DNA of 64,000 nucleotides from positions 6,207,501-6,271,500 of the forward strand of contig CM065646.1 in the NCBI GenBank assembly GCA_033220425.1, read 5' to 3'. Source of the DNA: Lepraria neglecta. Its lineage: Eukaryota > Ascomycota > Lecanoromycetes > Lecanorales > Stereocaulaceae. Of the stretch, positions 21,801 to 32,222 are shown piece after piece; the stretch's first letter is position 1; the number at the start of each line of letters is the position of its first letter. The notes under the pieces were generated by a model that was not told where the DNA came from, searched no databases, and worked only from the letters and a program-made list of their open reading frames with translations. A program made the position numbers and the translations under genes.

Positions 21801-22420
21801 TCGAATAAGTATACCTATTTACTATATTCCCGAGGGATAGAGGGTATATCTATTCCTCCCTTATCTCTTACTTTATTATCTCGCTAACCTTTACTAGTAA
21901 CTATAGAGTCGGACTACCTTTTAGTACCGTCCTTATACGAAGCTAAGGTAATATATACCTCGACCGGTCTTCGGTTCGGCTTCTTATCTACTATTAAACG
22001 CTGCTGATATATAGGTATAATCCTGGTAATATTACCGGATTAATCTATCTTGAGTACTCCTCGAGCCTAATCGATTATTAGATTATACTTCTTTAACCAA
22101 GGTATTCCTAAAATTATATAATAAGTAGCTATCCTAATAACATTAAAGGTAATCTCCTTATAGTAGCGCTGAATTATAATAGGTAATAAAAGTATCTCTT
22201 CGTCTACCTTTCCTATTAATAGTATTAACCCGTCGGCCATCTAAAGATTATACTATCTTAACTTCTTTCGAGTTAGTAATCTAGTTAATTATACCAAGTC
22301 ACGCGAAATAAAGTTTCTAGTAGGTCCAGAATCTATTATCGCAATGGTCCGCTATCTATTAATAATTATCGGTATTCTTATATATATATTATATTACGCG
22401 GAACACAGATATTATTTGGG
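18700..22420 (-). pseudogene. Gypsy-1 pol: protease, RT, RNase H, integrase, chromodomain
   Basis: On the minus strand, in order: an aspartic protease motif (IIDSGPTRNFISRDLV) near 22330; reverse transcriptase with active site AYLDNILIYS near 21260, where YLDD has become YLDN; RNase H; an integrase zinc-binding region near 20200 (NNPLQGYLGVSKTIELL) with His and Cys changed to Tyr; the integrase core and C-terminus to about 19200; and a chromodomain-like end near 18850-18960. A solo LTR interrupts the 3' end at 18972. Every domain has RIP-type stops. Confidence 0.75.
18972..19174. mobile_element. solo LTR, 203 bp, target duplication ATTAG
   Basis: The insert begins TGTCACAGCTTGG and ends CCCCTGACA, flanked by ATTAG at 18967-18971 and 19175-19179. 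Gypsy-2 has the uninterrupted sequence (GGTATGTTAGAGTCCG) at the matching place, about 50040. It contains a palindromic ATCGAACGTTCGAT core. No internal region or second copy is in the window, so this is a solo LTR left by recombination. It is much less RIP-mutated than its host. Confidence 0.8.
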
Positions 22421-23289
22421 GGTTAATATGTTGATCTCCTCGTGGCTACCCCTGCCGCGAGGGATTACTCTTTTCCCTATAGAAATCCGGCTATAGATTC
22501 TATCTACTTCACTATTGGGAGTAGGAATCCTACTTCGGATTTTTCTTTTATATATTCCGTGTAGTTATTATATAAATAGGCGTACTATTCTTTTAGATAG
22601 CACTTCTCCGTATATAGATAGTATATTATTTCTTTCTTGACGCGTTCCGACTAATCTATATTATTCCCTAGGAAGAACTAGTAAAGTCTTTTCGTTGCCA
22701 GATACTATAAGTATTCGTTTTTCTTATAGTTATAGTAGAAGTCTTATCTATAATAAGGTTTCTTTACTAGTCCCTTCCTGCAATTTCTTAGTATCCCGTA
22801 CTATATATAATAAAGCGTGGCACATTCTTCCTATAGTAACTCCTTCTGTCTTCGATGATTCCGATCCTATCGATAATCTAGTTTCTTATCGTCCTATTAT
22901 ATTTCCTTAGAGTTTCCTTTTTCCTTAGACGTAGTAGATCTAGGTATTGATTTCCTTAGTGGTTGTATCTCTTCCTAGTCAGTCTCTAATATACTAAGGG
23001 CTTCCTTCTACTCTAGATCTATTCCTTCTTCTTCCTAATCCTTCTTAGATTTTTTATAAGTACTACTACCGTCTCTAACATCTAGGTTATTCCCGGTTTA
23101 CAAGTCAACGTCCTCTATAAGTTCGTTCTCGTTATCGGATTCATTATCGAGTTCTTCTTACGTTATCCTATTATACTAGGAGTTAACGTCTTTTTCGACT
23201 TTATTATATACTAGTAGATTTTCCTCAGGCGTATCATCTATATCGTCCTAGGTATATACTCTTTCTAGTACATTCAGCTACTATCGATA

Positions 23290-24192
23290 TACTATGTTTT
23301 TTGACTTGCAGTCTCTAGCGAAGTGGCCTGATTTGCCATAGCTATAATACTTTAGTATTTTCTTGCCCCTTTACTGCTTCTTGCCCCTTACAGGCCCTCT
23401 AAAGGCTTACTTTCATTTCTTTTCCGTAAAGTCCAGTTCTATAGGTATATATCCGTAAGGGTCGCGTTCTCCTTTATATCCTAGGCGGTAGCTCTTCAAT
23501 TTAGTAAAAAAGCTTGAGTATCCTATTCCGCCGACTCCTCCGTTGTACCTTTTTTCTATAGTCCTTTTAAATAGCTTATTATCAATTTTAATTACCTCTT
23601 CGATTAGCTTATCTAGGGTATTAATAATAATCCCTAATCTTATAAGTTTATCTTTAATATTATCCTTAAGACCTCTTCAATATATAGTTATTAATATATT
23701 ATCATCCTAGTTAGTCTTTGCTATATACTACTAAAACTAGATCGAATATTCTAATATAGACTTCTTCTAAGTTAAGTGCTGAATAGTTCTTATTACTATA
23801 TTAATTTCGTTTAACGATCCGAATATACGGCAGATTTTAAGTCTAAATATAGCTATACTCTCTATCTATAATTTGATTTCGCCGTCTTCGTTATTATCTT
23901 CTATATATTTCTTTAGGAACGGATTAACCTACTTTTAGGCTCTTCTACGTAAGTAAGTAATAGCGAAGGTCGGATATCGTTATATAGGTATTAAGTCCCC
24001 TTGGAACTTCAAGTAAAGTGATACCTAGGATAGCTATCCCTTAAGCTTGTCTCTTTCTCTATAGTATAAGTCGGGCTAGGCTATCTTAATATGTCTGCTG
24101 AGTCCTTTATTAATAGTTAGGCGCTATTATCCGCTTCCTCCTCCTAAGGAGCTTGGGGTAGGTACCCTGGGGTCTCTTAGTGCAGTACTCAT
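23290..24192 (-). pseudogene. Gypsy-1 gag
   Basis: The start is an ATG at 24192, about 18 nt inside the 5' LTR. A damaged capsid-type region is followed by a zinc knuckle near 23303-23360, where the CX2CX4HX4C pattern survives as Y-S-Y-G-K-S-G-H-F-A-R-D-C, that is, with the first two cysteines changed to tyrosine. Gag would package the retroelement RNA. Many stops are present. Confidence 0.65.
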
Positions 24193-24210
24193 CCTTAAGG
24201 GTGCTCAAAG

Positions 24211-24628
24211 TATTACGAATACGTTACGTACTGTGTATCGTATATAGATTGATTCTTAATAGGGATGGAGGTATAACTATACACGAGGGTGAAGTAGGCT
24301 TCAAGCGATACTAAGCGGGTCTGGTATATAATCAGATAATATATGTTCAGTACCTAGCCTAAGAGATCTATTATATATAGTAAGTACTAGATATAAACAG
24401 AAGTTTGAGTACGATACTCCAAGTGGTAAGCAAGTACTCCTATATATAGCAATAGGAAATCCTACCAAGCTTCTTATAGTCGCCTTGGTCGCGTTGCGCC
24501 CATTACTCCCATCATTCTTGGTCGCCATGGTCGCTCTGCGCCCATTGCGCCCATCACTTCAGTTGCTAGTCCTGTCTGTAGTACCTTGTCCTACAGGACA
24601 GTCCTATCAGAACCTACTAGTTCTAACA
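24211..24628 (-). repeat. Gypsy-1 5' LTR (right)
   Basis: 418 bp, ending TTCTAACA and followed by TGTGG. Its first bases are TATTACG, a RIP-type change of TGTTACG. The 3'-most 150 bp of the plus-strand sequence (around TGGTCGCCATGGTCGC) are less mutated than in the left LTR. Confidence 0.85.
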
Positions 24629-24633
24629 TGTGG

Positions 24634-24812
24634 CTGGACCGTATATTAGCTGGTATTTCTAGATGAGACCGCGTCCTATAAGCGTACCGCTGATAGGAAG
24701 TTTAGCTGGTCTCGTCTTAGTGTAGGGGTAGGGGTAAATACGCTTTTCAAAAGATCAAAGAGGTAGTTAGTTCTTTCTATATATATAATAGATAGATATA
24801 TTATCTAGATTT
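24634..24812 (+). pseudogene. Tc1/IS630-like transposase, first DDE segment
   Basis: Directly after Gypsy-1 the transposase resumes: LVFLDETASYKRTADRKFSW, then a FKRSKR basic stretch and a YIIDRYII-like strand. LVFLDET carries the first catalytic aspartate of the DDE/DDD core. Joining with the left part needs a frame change, so a frameshift was present too. The similarity ends at about 24800, where inverted 5'-end sequence begins; the second and third catalytic residues are missing. Confidence 0.7.
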
Positions 24813-25194
24813 AGGATAACGACTATCCTCTACGCCTCCAGGTTCCGTATTATCTTGGAGATCCACTATTAAGTTATACTAGTATAGCCTACTATATCTT
24901 TAACTATATTATCGCGTTTAAGATAGTACTCGATATTAAAACATATCTGAGATTCTAGTAGGGGTGGTATTTTGGCGGCGGCGAGGGTAGTAGGCAGCGA
25001 TAGCGTAGGCAAGAGCTTCGCTTATGGGGGCAAAAGCAACACTATGCCAAGAGCTTCAATTTTGCCCATTTGGGAACGATTCTGACTACTAGTGGTGGAG
25101 ATCTAGTAAAAAGCCGACTTTGTTCGGATTTTGGTATGTGCGCGCGCCAATCGATAATCAAAACCGCGCTACAATAGGTTTTTCGGATCTACGA
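24813..25194 (-). repeat. inverted copy of the Tc1-like 5' end
   Basis: Read on the minus strand this repeats the left end, including the leader, the start of the transposase (C-F-N-I-E-Y-Y-L, V-K-D-I-V-G) and the RNLEA stretch, up to the counterpart of about 12960. The coding part is RIP-damaged, whereas the outermost 200 bp are well kept. It probably arose by an inverted rearrangement that removed the natural 3' half. Confidence 0.75.
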
Positions 25195-25196
25195 TA

Positions 25197-25533
25197 AGGC
25201 TAAAAGTTACCAAGACCTAGGATTTTAGTAGCGGCTGCAAAAAAACGCGAAATCCTATATTCTATAGGCTACCACCATCACCACCACTACCAATTGCGCT
25301 CCTATAGATTTGAGTAGCGCTGAAAAAGATCGGGGGACTTATTACGAGCCCAGATGAATAAGAGCGAATGGAAGTCATAATAGGAAGTTTGGTAGGATGA
25401 GGATTCTCTTACAACATGGAGAAGTTTACTTGAATATATGTCGTAGTCAAGGTATTGCGTGGAGAGGGAAAGGGGAAAGCCCCAAATGATTCAAATTGCC
25501 TAACGCTATAGCAACTGAACCTTAGTACCATTA
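25197..25533. other. intergenic, no gene seen
   Basis: Unremarkable DNA between the Tc1-like element and the royal-jelly-like fragment, with a short CACCATCACCACCAC tract near 25268. No frame with motifs on either strand. Confidence 0.4.
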
Positions 25534-25975
25534 TTAGGTAACCTCGCTCTGAACAACCCAAATGGTCTTATGTACTCTGCGCTCCGTCCCCGGAAAATGC
25601 CCAGGCGTTCTATAAAGCTGATTCTCATGTGTAAAGTAGATATATCCATCCGTCGCAACAAACATTGAATCCGTCCATCCTATCCTTGGATCCCTTATAA
25701 ACACTCTCGTCATTCCACTAGCAGGATTAAAGATGTTGATTGCATTCTGTTCAAAGTTTCCCGTATATACAAGTCTATTCGAATCCGTTTCCAACCCATT
25801 AGAAATCCCAATCACACCATGAGAAACAATGGATGCTTGCGCTAGGAGCTCCGATGTGGGCGAATTGTCGCGCAGAATCGCGGTTAGGACGCTGTATAGA
25901 TATCTTGACCCAACAGCTGTCCAGTACAGCTTAGTACTCCTCTAGTCAGGGTGAAAAGCTGAAAAGCTACAAAAT
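25534..25975 (-). pseudogene. yellow / major royal jelly protein-like, C-terminal fragment
   Basis: The minus frame reads LYWTAVGSRYLYSVLTAILR, then GISNGLETDSNRLVYTGNFE, then NAINIFNPASGMT, RDPRIGWTDSMFVATDGYIY and ENQLYRTPG, and ends at TGA. These are the last propeller blades of the yellow/MRJP family, which in fungi are usually secreted proteins of over 350 residues. Here only about 150 residues remain; a TAG near 25950 and loss of similarity upstream mark a truncated gene. Fungal members have no firmly assigned function. Confidence 0.7.
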
Positions 25976-26214
25976 GAAGATATTTAGAATCTTTATTAGT
26001 TGGCCGAAAAACTCAGTTCCACGCCCCCCACCCCCTATAGCCGTCGGCCAAGCTAGCGCTAATACTATTGGCCGCGATAGGGAGCGGAGGCCTATTATTA
26101 AGATCCCCTCCATCTAAGCGATAGGATATCTAGGGCGTAATAACTAATTATATAAATATAAATATATATAGGCGTAAATAAATAGAATAAGCTTATAATT
26201 TAAAAAATTATTAA
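25976..26214. other. spacer between gene fragment and R1, AT-rich on its right
   Basis: A C-rich patch (CCACGCCCCCCACCCCC) is followed by TA-rich DNA. It could belong to another degraded repeat; no second copy or coding signal was found. Confidence 0.35.
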
Positions 26215-26991
26215 GATACAAGTGAGTGCCCGTAATCTTCACAGAAGATTACTATAAAAATGGCTATATCTCGCTTATTTTATACTCGATTTAGAAAATT
26301 TAAGCGGCGTTAGAAATTCCTCTATATATAGTATACTTTTTATCTATAAGGCTAAGCCCTAATCCAAATAGGGCAAAAGTTACTAAGGATTTAGTATATT
26401 AGTGCTTCGGGGGCGGCTGCGGGGTGGCTGCGGGGGGTAGCTTTAGGGTACTCCGCAGGCAAAAACATGTTTTTTGAGCTTTCCTTAGTCAAATCTTAAC
26501 CGAATTTCAAAATTCGAACCGCGTTGGAAAGCGTATATTTGGTTCCAGAACTTATAAAATTATCTCGCTATTATATGACGTATGTGGCGCGGGATATTGC
26601 TGCGAAGAAGTTGCGGTGCGCATTCAACTTTTGATGTTCTAGGTCCGGGGGCGCCAAGCTCAATGCTTGGCATTTGCTACCGAGCTCGCGCTGCCTGCAA
26701 AACATGGCGAAAACGCTTCTTTTGCTCATAACTATTGCGCAAATGGGCGGATTCTAAAAATTCTTGATGCGCAAGCAAGCTAATAGCTGGCTCCAAAACT
26801 TATGAAATCATCTCGATATCATATGGCGTATGTGGCGCGGGGCATTACTGCGAAGAAGTGCGCAGCGGATTCAACTTTTGGTGGTTGAAGGCGCTAGCCG
26901 AGAGAGGAAATGCAGCTCTAAAGGGATGTTCTGATTGGCTGCAAGTGCGGAATTGCTCCGAATGTCGCGATAATCTGTTATTAGAAGAAAG
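26215..26991 (-). repeat. R1, copy of non-autonomous repeat family R (inverted)
   Basis: The reverse complement matches R2 (27169-27912) end to end. Ends: a CTTTCTTCTAATAACAG-type end at the right and a CACTTACTTGTAT-type end at the left. A perfect 9-bp hairpin (GTAATCTTC / GAAGATTAC) lies near the latter end. It has two internal units sharing an ACTTCTTCGCAG...ATACGTCATATGATATCGAG core. Frames inside it (for example 26858-27085) are by-products; the same peptide appears in each copy because the DNA is repeated. Confidence 0.75.
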
Positions 26992-27168
26992 ATATACCAA
27001 GGAGATAACTATTATCGCTTTATTCCCTCTACGAACTACGTTCTTAAAACCGGTATTACCCTTATCTATACCTCTAGAAGTATAAATATAGATACGGACT
27101 GGATAAAGTACTATAGGATTTAATACTATAGGCGGGTTATTTAGTAGTAATAGCAAAGATAGAAGGTA
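26992..27168 (+). repeat. E1 segment trapped between R1 and R2
   Basis: A 177-bp stretch matching 485-663. It forms the spacer of the R1/R2 inverted repeat and continues at 27913-28001 after R2. Confidence 0.7.
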
Positions 27169-27912
27169 TCTTTCTTCTAATAACAGATTATGAGGACTTT
27201 CGGAGCAATTCCGCACTTGCAGCCAATCAGAACAGCCCTTTAGAGCTGCATTTCCTCTCTCGGCTAGCGCCTTCAACCACCAAAACTTGAATACGCTGCG
27301 CACTTCTTCGCAGTACTTCCCCGCGCCACATACGTCATATGATATCGAGATGATTTCATAAGTTTTGGAGTCAGCTATTAGCTTGCTTGCGCATCAAGAA
27401 TTTTTAGAATCGGCCCATTTGCGCAATAGTTATGAGCAAAAGAAGCGTTTTCATCATGTTTTGCAGGCAGCGCGAGCTCGGTGGCAAATGCCAAGCATTG
27501 AGCTTGGCTCCCGTTGAATGCGCACCGCAACTTCTTCGCAGCAATGCTCCGCGCCACATACGTCATATGATATCGAGATAATTTCATGAGTTTTGGAACC
27601 AAGCATGCGCTTTCCAACGCAGTTCGAATTTTGAAACTTAGCTAAGATTTGGCTAAGGAAAGCTCGAAAAACATGTTTTTGCCTGCGGAGTTCCCTAAAG
27701 CTACCCCCGCAGCCGCCCCCGAAGCCCTAATATACTAAATCCTTAATAACTTTTGCCCTATTCGAATTAGGGCTTAGCTTTATATATATAAAATATACTA
27801 TAAATATAGAAATTTCTAACGCCGCTTAAATTTTCTAAATCGAGTATAAAATAAGCTAGATATAGTCATTTTTACAGTAATCTTCTGTGAAGATTACGGG
27901 CACTTACTTGTA
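27169..27912 (+). repeat. R2, copy of repeat family R
   Basis: Inserted into E1: flanks GAAGGTA and TAAATATAG join as GAAGGTATATAAATAC in the uninterrupted copy near 660, so the insertion is at a TA-rich site with at most a few bases duplicated. Contains two of the roughly 250-bp internal units. With R1 it can form a hairpin of about 750 bp per arm. Confidence 0.75.
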
Positions 27913-28001
27913 TAAATATAGTATATTTCTAGATAAGGTAAAGGGATCTTAATTTAATTATTATCTAGATAGGCGGATAGAAAGCTCTTAGTAAGAGTAG
28001 A
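27913..28001 (+). repeat. E1 segment to the right of R2
   Basis: Matches about 664-752, the continuation of the E1 segment after the R2 insertion. It ends at R3 in the sequence AGTAAGAGTAGAT. Confidence 0.65.
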
Positions 28002-28346
28002 TCTTCTTATAATAACAGATTATGAGGAAATTCGGAGCAATTCCGCACTTGCAGCCAATTAGATTGGCTCTATATTCTGCATTCCCTCTCTCGGCTAGCG
28101 CCTTCAACTACTAAAACTTGAATTCGCATCGTAACTTCTTCGCACTACTTCCCCGCGCTATATACATTATATAATATCAAGATGATTTCATATGTTTTAG
28201 AGTTAATCATTAGCTTGCTTGCGTATCAAGAATTTTTAGAATCGGCCTATTTACGCAATAGTTATAAGTAAAAGAAGCGTTTTCGCTATGTTTTACGGGT
28301 AGCGCGAGCTTAGTAGTAAATACGAAGCATTAAGCTTGGCATTTAC
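28002..28346 (+). repeat. R3, truncated copy of family R
   Basis: Starts like R2 and R4 (CTTCT.ATAATAACAG, GCAATTCCGCACTTGCAG) and follows R4 most closely (GATTGGC..TATATTCTGCATTCC). It stops after AAGCTTGGCATTTA, about a third of the way into the full unit. The next bases belong to the Helitron. Confidence 0.65.
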
Positions 28347-28696
28347 CTTCTCCTCTAAACAAACCAGGTAACTTATATCTATTTAGCGCTATTACCTCTT
28401 ATCCCTATTTAATAGCCCTAGAGACATAAGATATCTTCAGTCTTCGTGATAGTATTCATAACTAGCGTACTATTGCGCGTCAGCGGCGCTAGACGCCTGC
28501 TTTTACGGTATATATTAATAATAGCGCTCCTACCCCTACCTTGCGTCTAAACCGACGAAAGCGTCAGAATTCGTCTACCGCTCTTACAGATGTTATAGAG
28601 AATATAGTCAACCGTAGAATAACCAATCGGGGAAGGGGGAAACGCGCCAGGACCGCTCAGAGCGCTAGGGACCTTAATATTACTACTACAAGTTAG
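28347..28696 (+). pseudogene. Helitron protein, N-terminal basic segment
   Basis: From about 28520 a plus frame reads PTLRLNRRKRQNSSTALTDV, then NRRITNRGRGKRARTAQSAR, and continues after Gypsy-3 with AEIQNTQRR and IIRLQQQNAYL. The basic, Gln-rich style suits the N-terminal part of fungal Helitron proteins, but the assignment rests on its position in frame ahead of recognisable Helitron segments. TAG-TAG at the junction would be CAG-CAG before RIP. Confidence 0.5.
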
Positions 28697-28701
28697 TAGG
28701 C

Positions 28702-28830
28702 TGTCAAGGACAAGGAGCTTTCTATGCAATTGAATAATTGATTGGTTGGTTTTTCTAAGTAAGAGAAGCTTGCTCAGCTAAAAGCTACTTGCCAAGCGCC
28801 AAGCGCTTACTAAGCGCCGAATTCTTAATA
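28702..28830 (-). repeat. Gypsy-3 3' LTR
   Basis: 129 bp. It differs from the right LTR at only a few bases (for example TGTCAAGG for TGTTAAGG, and AATAATTG for AATGATTG). It keeps many CA dinucleotides (GCCAAGCGCCAAGCGC), unlike the internal region. Confidence 0.85.
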
Positions 28831-28996
28831 AATGCCGGTAATAAAAAAGATATCGGCGTCCTCGTCGATAACTAGCTAAATACACTCGTTAAGAAGTAAA
28901 TACTAGTTAGGAATTACCTGATAAGGAACTAGCCAACAAGAAACTTCGGGCCCTCCGAAGCCATTAATCCATGCATTTCCTTGGTCGAGACTTCTT

Positions 28997-31900
28997 CGGG
29001 AAACCCTGGGGGCGCAAATAGTGAGCGCAACGCAACTTTCGGGTTTAACCGGAGTTATATAGCCGTATTAGTAAAGTACTTATATTTACTACGAGCTCCC
29101 ACCAAAAATAAAGTACCAATCCAATTCGAATATTATCCCATACCGCTTTTTTCTTTCTCCTTAGAGCTATTCGCTTATAGCTACCTATAATACTTCTTAT
29201 AACCTATTACACTGCTCCTCCTACAATTCCTACTCTACTAGCTATTTAATATGGCTGATATATAGACGCCACACCCTCAGCTCGAGCTAGACCTCTACCC
29301 TATCCTCTAGAAGGCTATAAACCGCCTCGCTCCAGTATACCTCCTTCCTCCTTAAAAGAATGAAGTCTCTAATACCCCGGACGATGTATAGACCCGGCTA
29401 CAAGACTACGCCTTCAGTCAGGGCTTTACTATCGTTACTAGCTCCTATAGAAGAGAGAGGAAGAACTATAAATATATCTACTATTCCAAAGAGACGAAGA
29501 ATTAGAGGAAGCTTCTAGAGCACACAGGGGAGGAAGACCCCGAGTACAGTACTATCCGTAGGCAAGAGTTAACTATAATCAAAGCAAAAGGGTATACCTA
29601 GCACGCCTATATCAGCTTCAGATCGCTCCAGCGAGGTAGGCAAGAAAAAACATAGATACTAGGAGTAGGCTATCAGGATCACATGTATGATTTGAATCCC
29701 AATCCTCTCGACTATAAGCTCTATATATAACGCCAGCCGGAGTACGCGAAAGCTATCCTACTTACAAGGACTAATAGGATAAGCAGATTAATATATAAGC
29801 AGTTACAGCGTATACTCTACTATACTCCGAAGGAGCTAGACGAGGTATTAACTTTAAAGAAGAAGAAGTACTATAACCTTATTCCTACAACTATACGTTC
29901 TAGGGAGGAGATTATCACCGGGCTACTAGCCGTACTAGATAACGAGGATTTCATAGCCAGATAGCGCTATTCTTATATTAGGAATAAAGCCGGAGCCCCT
30001 ATAAAAAGGATACTCAAGTAAATTATTATTATTAATAAATTCTAGCAGAAGCTAGCTAAGCGCTTCTATAGTGATTTTATAGTATAGAACGACGCTATAT
30101 TTAATACGAATTCTCACAAATTATTACTCTTTATAGCCGTAGGTGTGACTAATATAAATCGTATATTTCCAGCTACTTTCTTATTCGCTACTTCGGAGTT
30201 AGAAGAAGTATTTAACTTCTTCTTTAAAATACTAAAAGAGGAGGTATTCAATAATTATCCTATACCTTATATTAACCTCTTAGATCAGGGCAAAGGCCTC
30301 CTTACTTCGCTTCCTCTTATACTCCTAGATTACTAGCTACAGCTATATAACTGGTATACTATCAGAAATATCCGTACGAGGGTTAACAAATCGTGCCGAA
30401 GCTATCTATATAAGCGAAGATAACAAATCTATGATATAGTATAGGATTGGGCTTAATTACCTGATTATATCACTCTATAAGAGAACCGGGAGGCTTTATT
30501 AAAGCTATTCTACGAGCGGGAGAAGGAGTACTTCTATAAGTACTAGTTTTATAAAGAGTAATACGTAGTTACCTGCTATACGAAGAATTATCGAAATCTA
30601 GGGGCTTATTCTATACAGCGTAATAAGAGTATATACCCTGTATTAAAAGCAGTGATAAATCCTTAAGCTATACTAGAGAATACTGTGAAATCGATATAAG
30701 TAGAGCTTAAGCTATAGTATAAGCAGATCTGAGAAGATATAGCGAGGTTACGTATTAATCGGCCGAGGGCTATTAACTTTATTGTATTCTAAATTATTAT
30801 TAGTAAAGTTACTATCTAGGCCCTCGAGTATATTAATCCTGAGTAGATTATAATAAAGCAATTAGTAGAGGAGCGGAGCTCTCCTACTTATAAGCGTGTA
30901 TACGGCCCTTATAATTACGATATCCTCGTCCGATATCTACTGCCTTATAAATACCTTCTCTTTAGAGCTTGCAACGACAGCTTCCCTATCCCGTTATCTC
31001 TCTTCCACCCTAGATAGTAGATAGATAATATACCCATTCTATACGAGTGGTGGCCTCGAGATTATAATGATACGTTGGATCCTGACTTATAAAACCCCTT
31101 AATATTTCGAGAAACAGGGAAGAATAAGTACTTAGAGGCGGCGGCGAAGATAGACGAATTATATAAGACTTTACCTCGACAGTAAGCCGATTAGCTAGCT
31201 AATTAGCTAGCTACCTTTTAAGTTAATATAACGAGTACTTACGAAGCTATCCAGAAAAATCGTAAGGGTATTCCGACCGAGTTACCTGCTCTACCCCCTA
31301 CTAAGAAATAGTCGTAGAATACTCTATAAGATAAGAAGAAGTATAATAAAGCTAATACTTAAAAGCTTACAGCTGCAGAAGCCTCCGAGAAGGAAGCTTA
31401 ACAGCGGGATAAGCGACAGAAGGAGTAATAGGAGTAATAGGACTCTATATATCAAACAGCTACTCCTTATAGTATTTAGCTTACTCTAATACCATAAATC
31501 CGAAAACCTTGTAGGCGCCCGAAAGGCAGTATAAATAGGCCTCTGCCCTCTACTCCTCTACCCTCTTCGGCGGAGCTACCTCTATCCTCCGCCCTTCTAC
31601 TCCCAGCTAATAAGCCACCCTTATCCTCCGCTCCGGCTATAATAACCAGGATAGGCCATCAGGTAAAAGAGAAGAAAACGTAGGAGTAGGCTAAAGGGTT
31701 ATTATAATCACGACAGTGACCCCGAGGGCCTACTCTAGAGGAGACCCTAGAGGATATACAACCTCTTCTACTAAAGAAGAGGTCGAAAATAAACCTCAAA
31801 ATACTAGCGGAGTAAGTAGATAAGCGGGAGTCACAGTAGGAGCGGATACTGAAGGCTGCATTCTAGGTAGATTAAAAGCTAGATAAGGAGCATATAGAGT

Positions 31901-32122
31901 GGAGTAGCCCTGCAGTACAGCCGTAGGAGCCGTATAACTCATGATATCATGTATCACGAGTATTCAATAGCGATAGTATACTCAGTTAGAGCGATAATGT
32001 GCCATGCAGAGCTCCAAACCATAGGTACTTCATATTTCGTAAGAGCTCCTAGTAAACATAAGTACCCCCGGTTAAATCCGAAAGTTGCGTTGCGCTCTGT
32101 TTTTGCGCCCCCAGGGCTTCCT
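28997..32122 (+). mobile_element. MULE (Mutator-like) element, 10-bp target duplication
   Basis: The ends match in inverted orientation (CGGGAAACCCTGGGGGCGC at left; the reverse complement of the right end reads AGGAAGCCCTGGGGGCGC), with similarity over at least 65 bp including AGCGCAACGCAACTTTCGG. The 10-bp direct duplication GAGACTTCTT lies at 28987-28996 and 32123-32132, the length class usual for MULEs. It is inserted in the 3' region of Gypsy-3 and carries one transposase gene. Confidence 0.85.
29251..31940 (+). pseudogene. MULE transposase
   Basis: ATG at 29251. The frame is continuous apart from many TAG codons standing for CAG or TGG. N-terminal FAR1/WRKY-GCM1-like region: DYAFSQGFTIVTSSYRRERK. 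Catalytic core: NDAIFNTNSHKLLLFIAVGV with the first Asp near 30090; LLDQGKGLLTSLP with a second Asp near 30285. The C-terminal part has PLSLFHPRQQ and RWWP-type segments near 31000, then a low-complexity tail with an AT-hook-like RRPKGS near 31520. Apart from the stops it is nearly full length, so RIP alone appears to have killed it. Confidence 0.75.
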
Positions 32123-32222
32123 GAGACTTCTTAGGCCGCCTACGTTTCTTCGGCACCACTGAAGAAGGTATCTTCTAGGATTCCTTCGCATCATCTTTTC
32201 GACGGCGTTAATTCGGCTCTAG

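Larger units (their letters stand above)
13265..24628 (-). mobile_element. Gypsy-1 LTR retrotransposon (chromovirus type)
   Basis: Two direct LTRs of 418 bp begin TGTTACGA (TATTACGA in the right copy) and end CTAACA (CTAATA in the left copy). They are flanked by the 5-bp duplication TGTGG at 13260-13264 and 24629-24633. gag and pol read on the minus strand, so the right LTR is the 5' LTR. Without the nested Ngaro-1 and solo LTR the element is about 6.6 kb. Internal similarity to Gypsy-2 runs over the whole coding region. All genes carry many RIP-type stops and Cys-to-Tyr and His-to-Tyr changes, so the copy is dead. Confidence 0.85.
12594..25194 (+). mobile_element. Tc1/IS630-type DNA transposon with nested insertions
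   Basis: The two ends match in inverted orientation, each starting TCGTAGATCCGAAAAACCT. Each is bordered by TA (12592-12593 and 25195-25196), the usual target duplication of Tc1/mariner elements. A transposase gene starts inside the left end. Gypsy-1 (13265-24628) is inserted in it; without it the element is about 1.24 kb. The inverted similarity extends past the transposase start codon (about 380 bp in all), so the right end is a second copy of the 5' end rather than a normal 3' end. The transposase stops short after the first catalytic region. It is a dead derivative. Confidence 0.8.

Noticed and set aside
26845-27303. 152-codon minus frame and matching 75-codon plus frame as genes
   Set aside because: They arise because R1 and R2 are inverted copies of one another; the same peptide appears in all R copies and has no domain.
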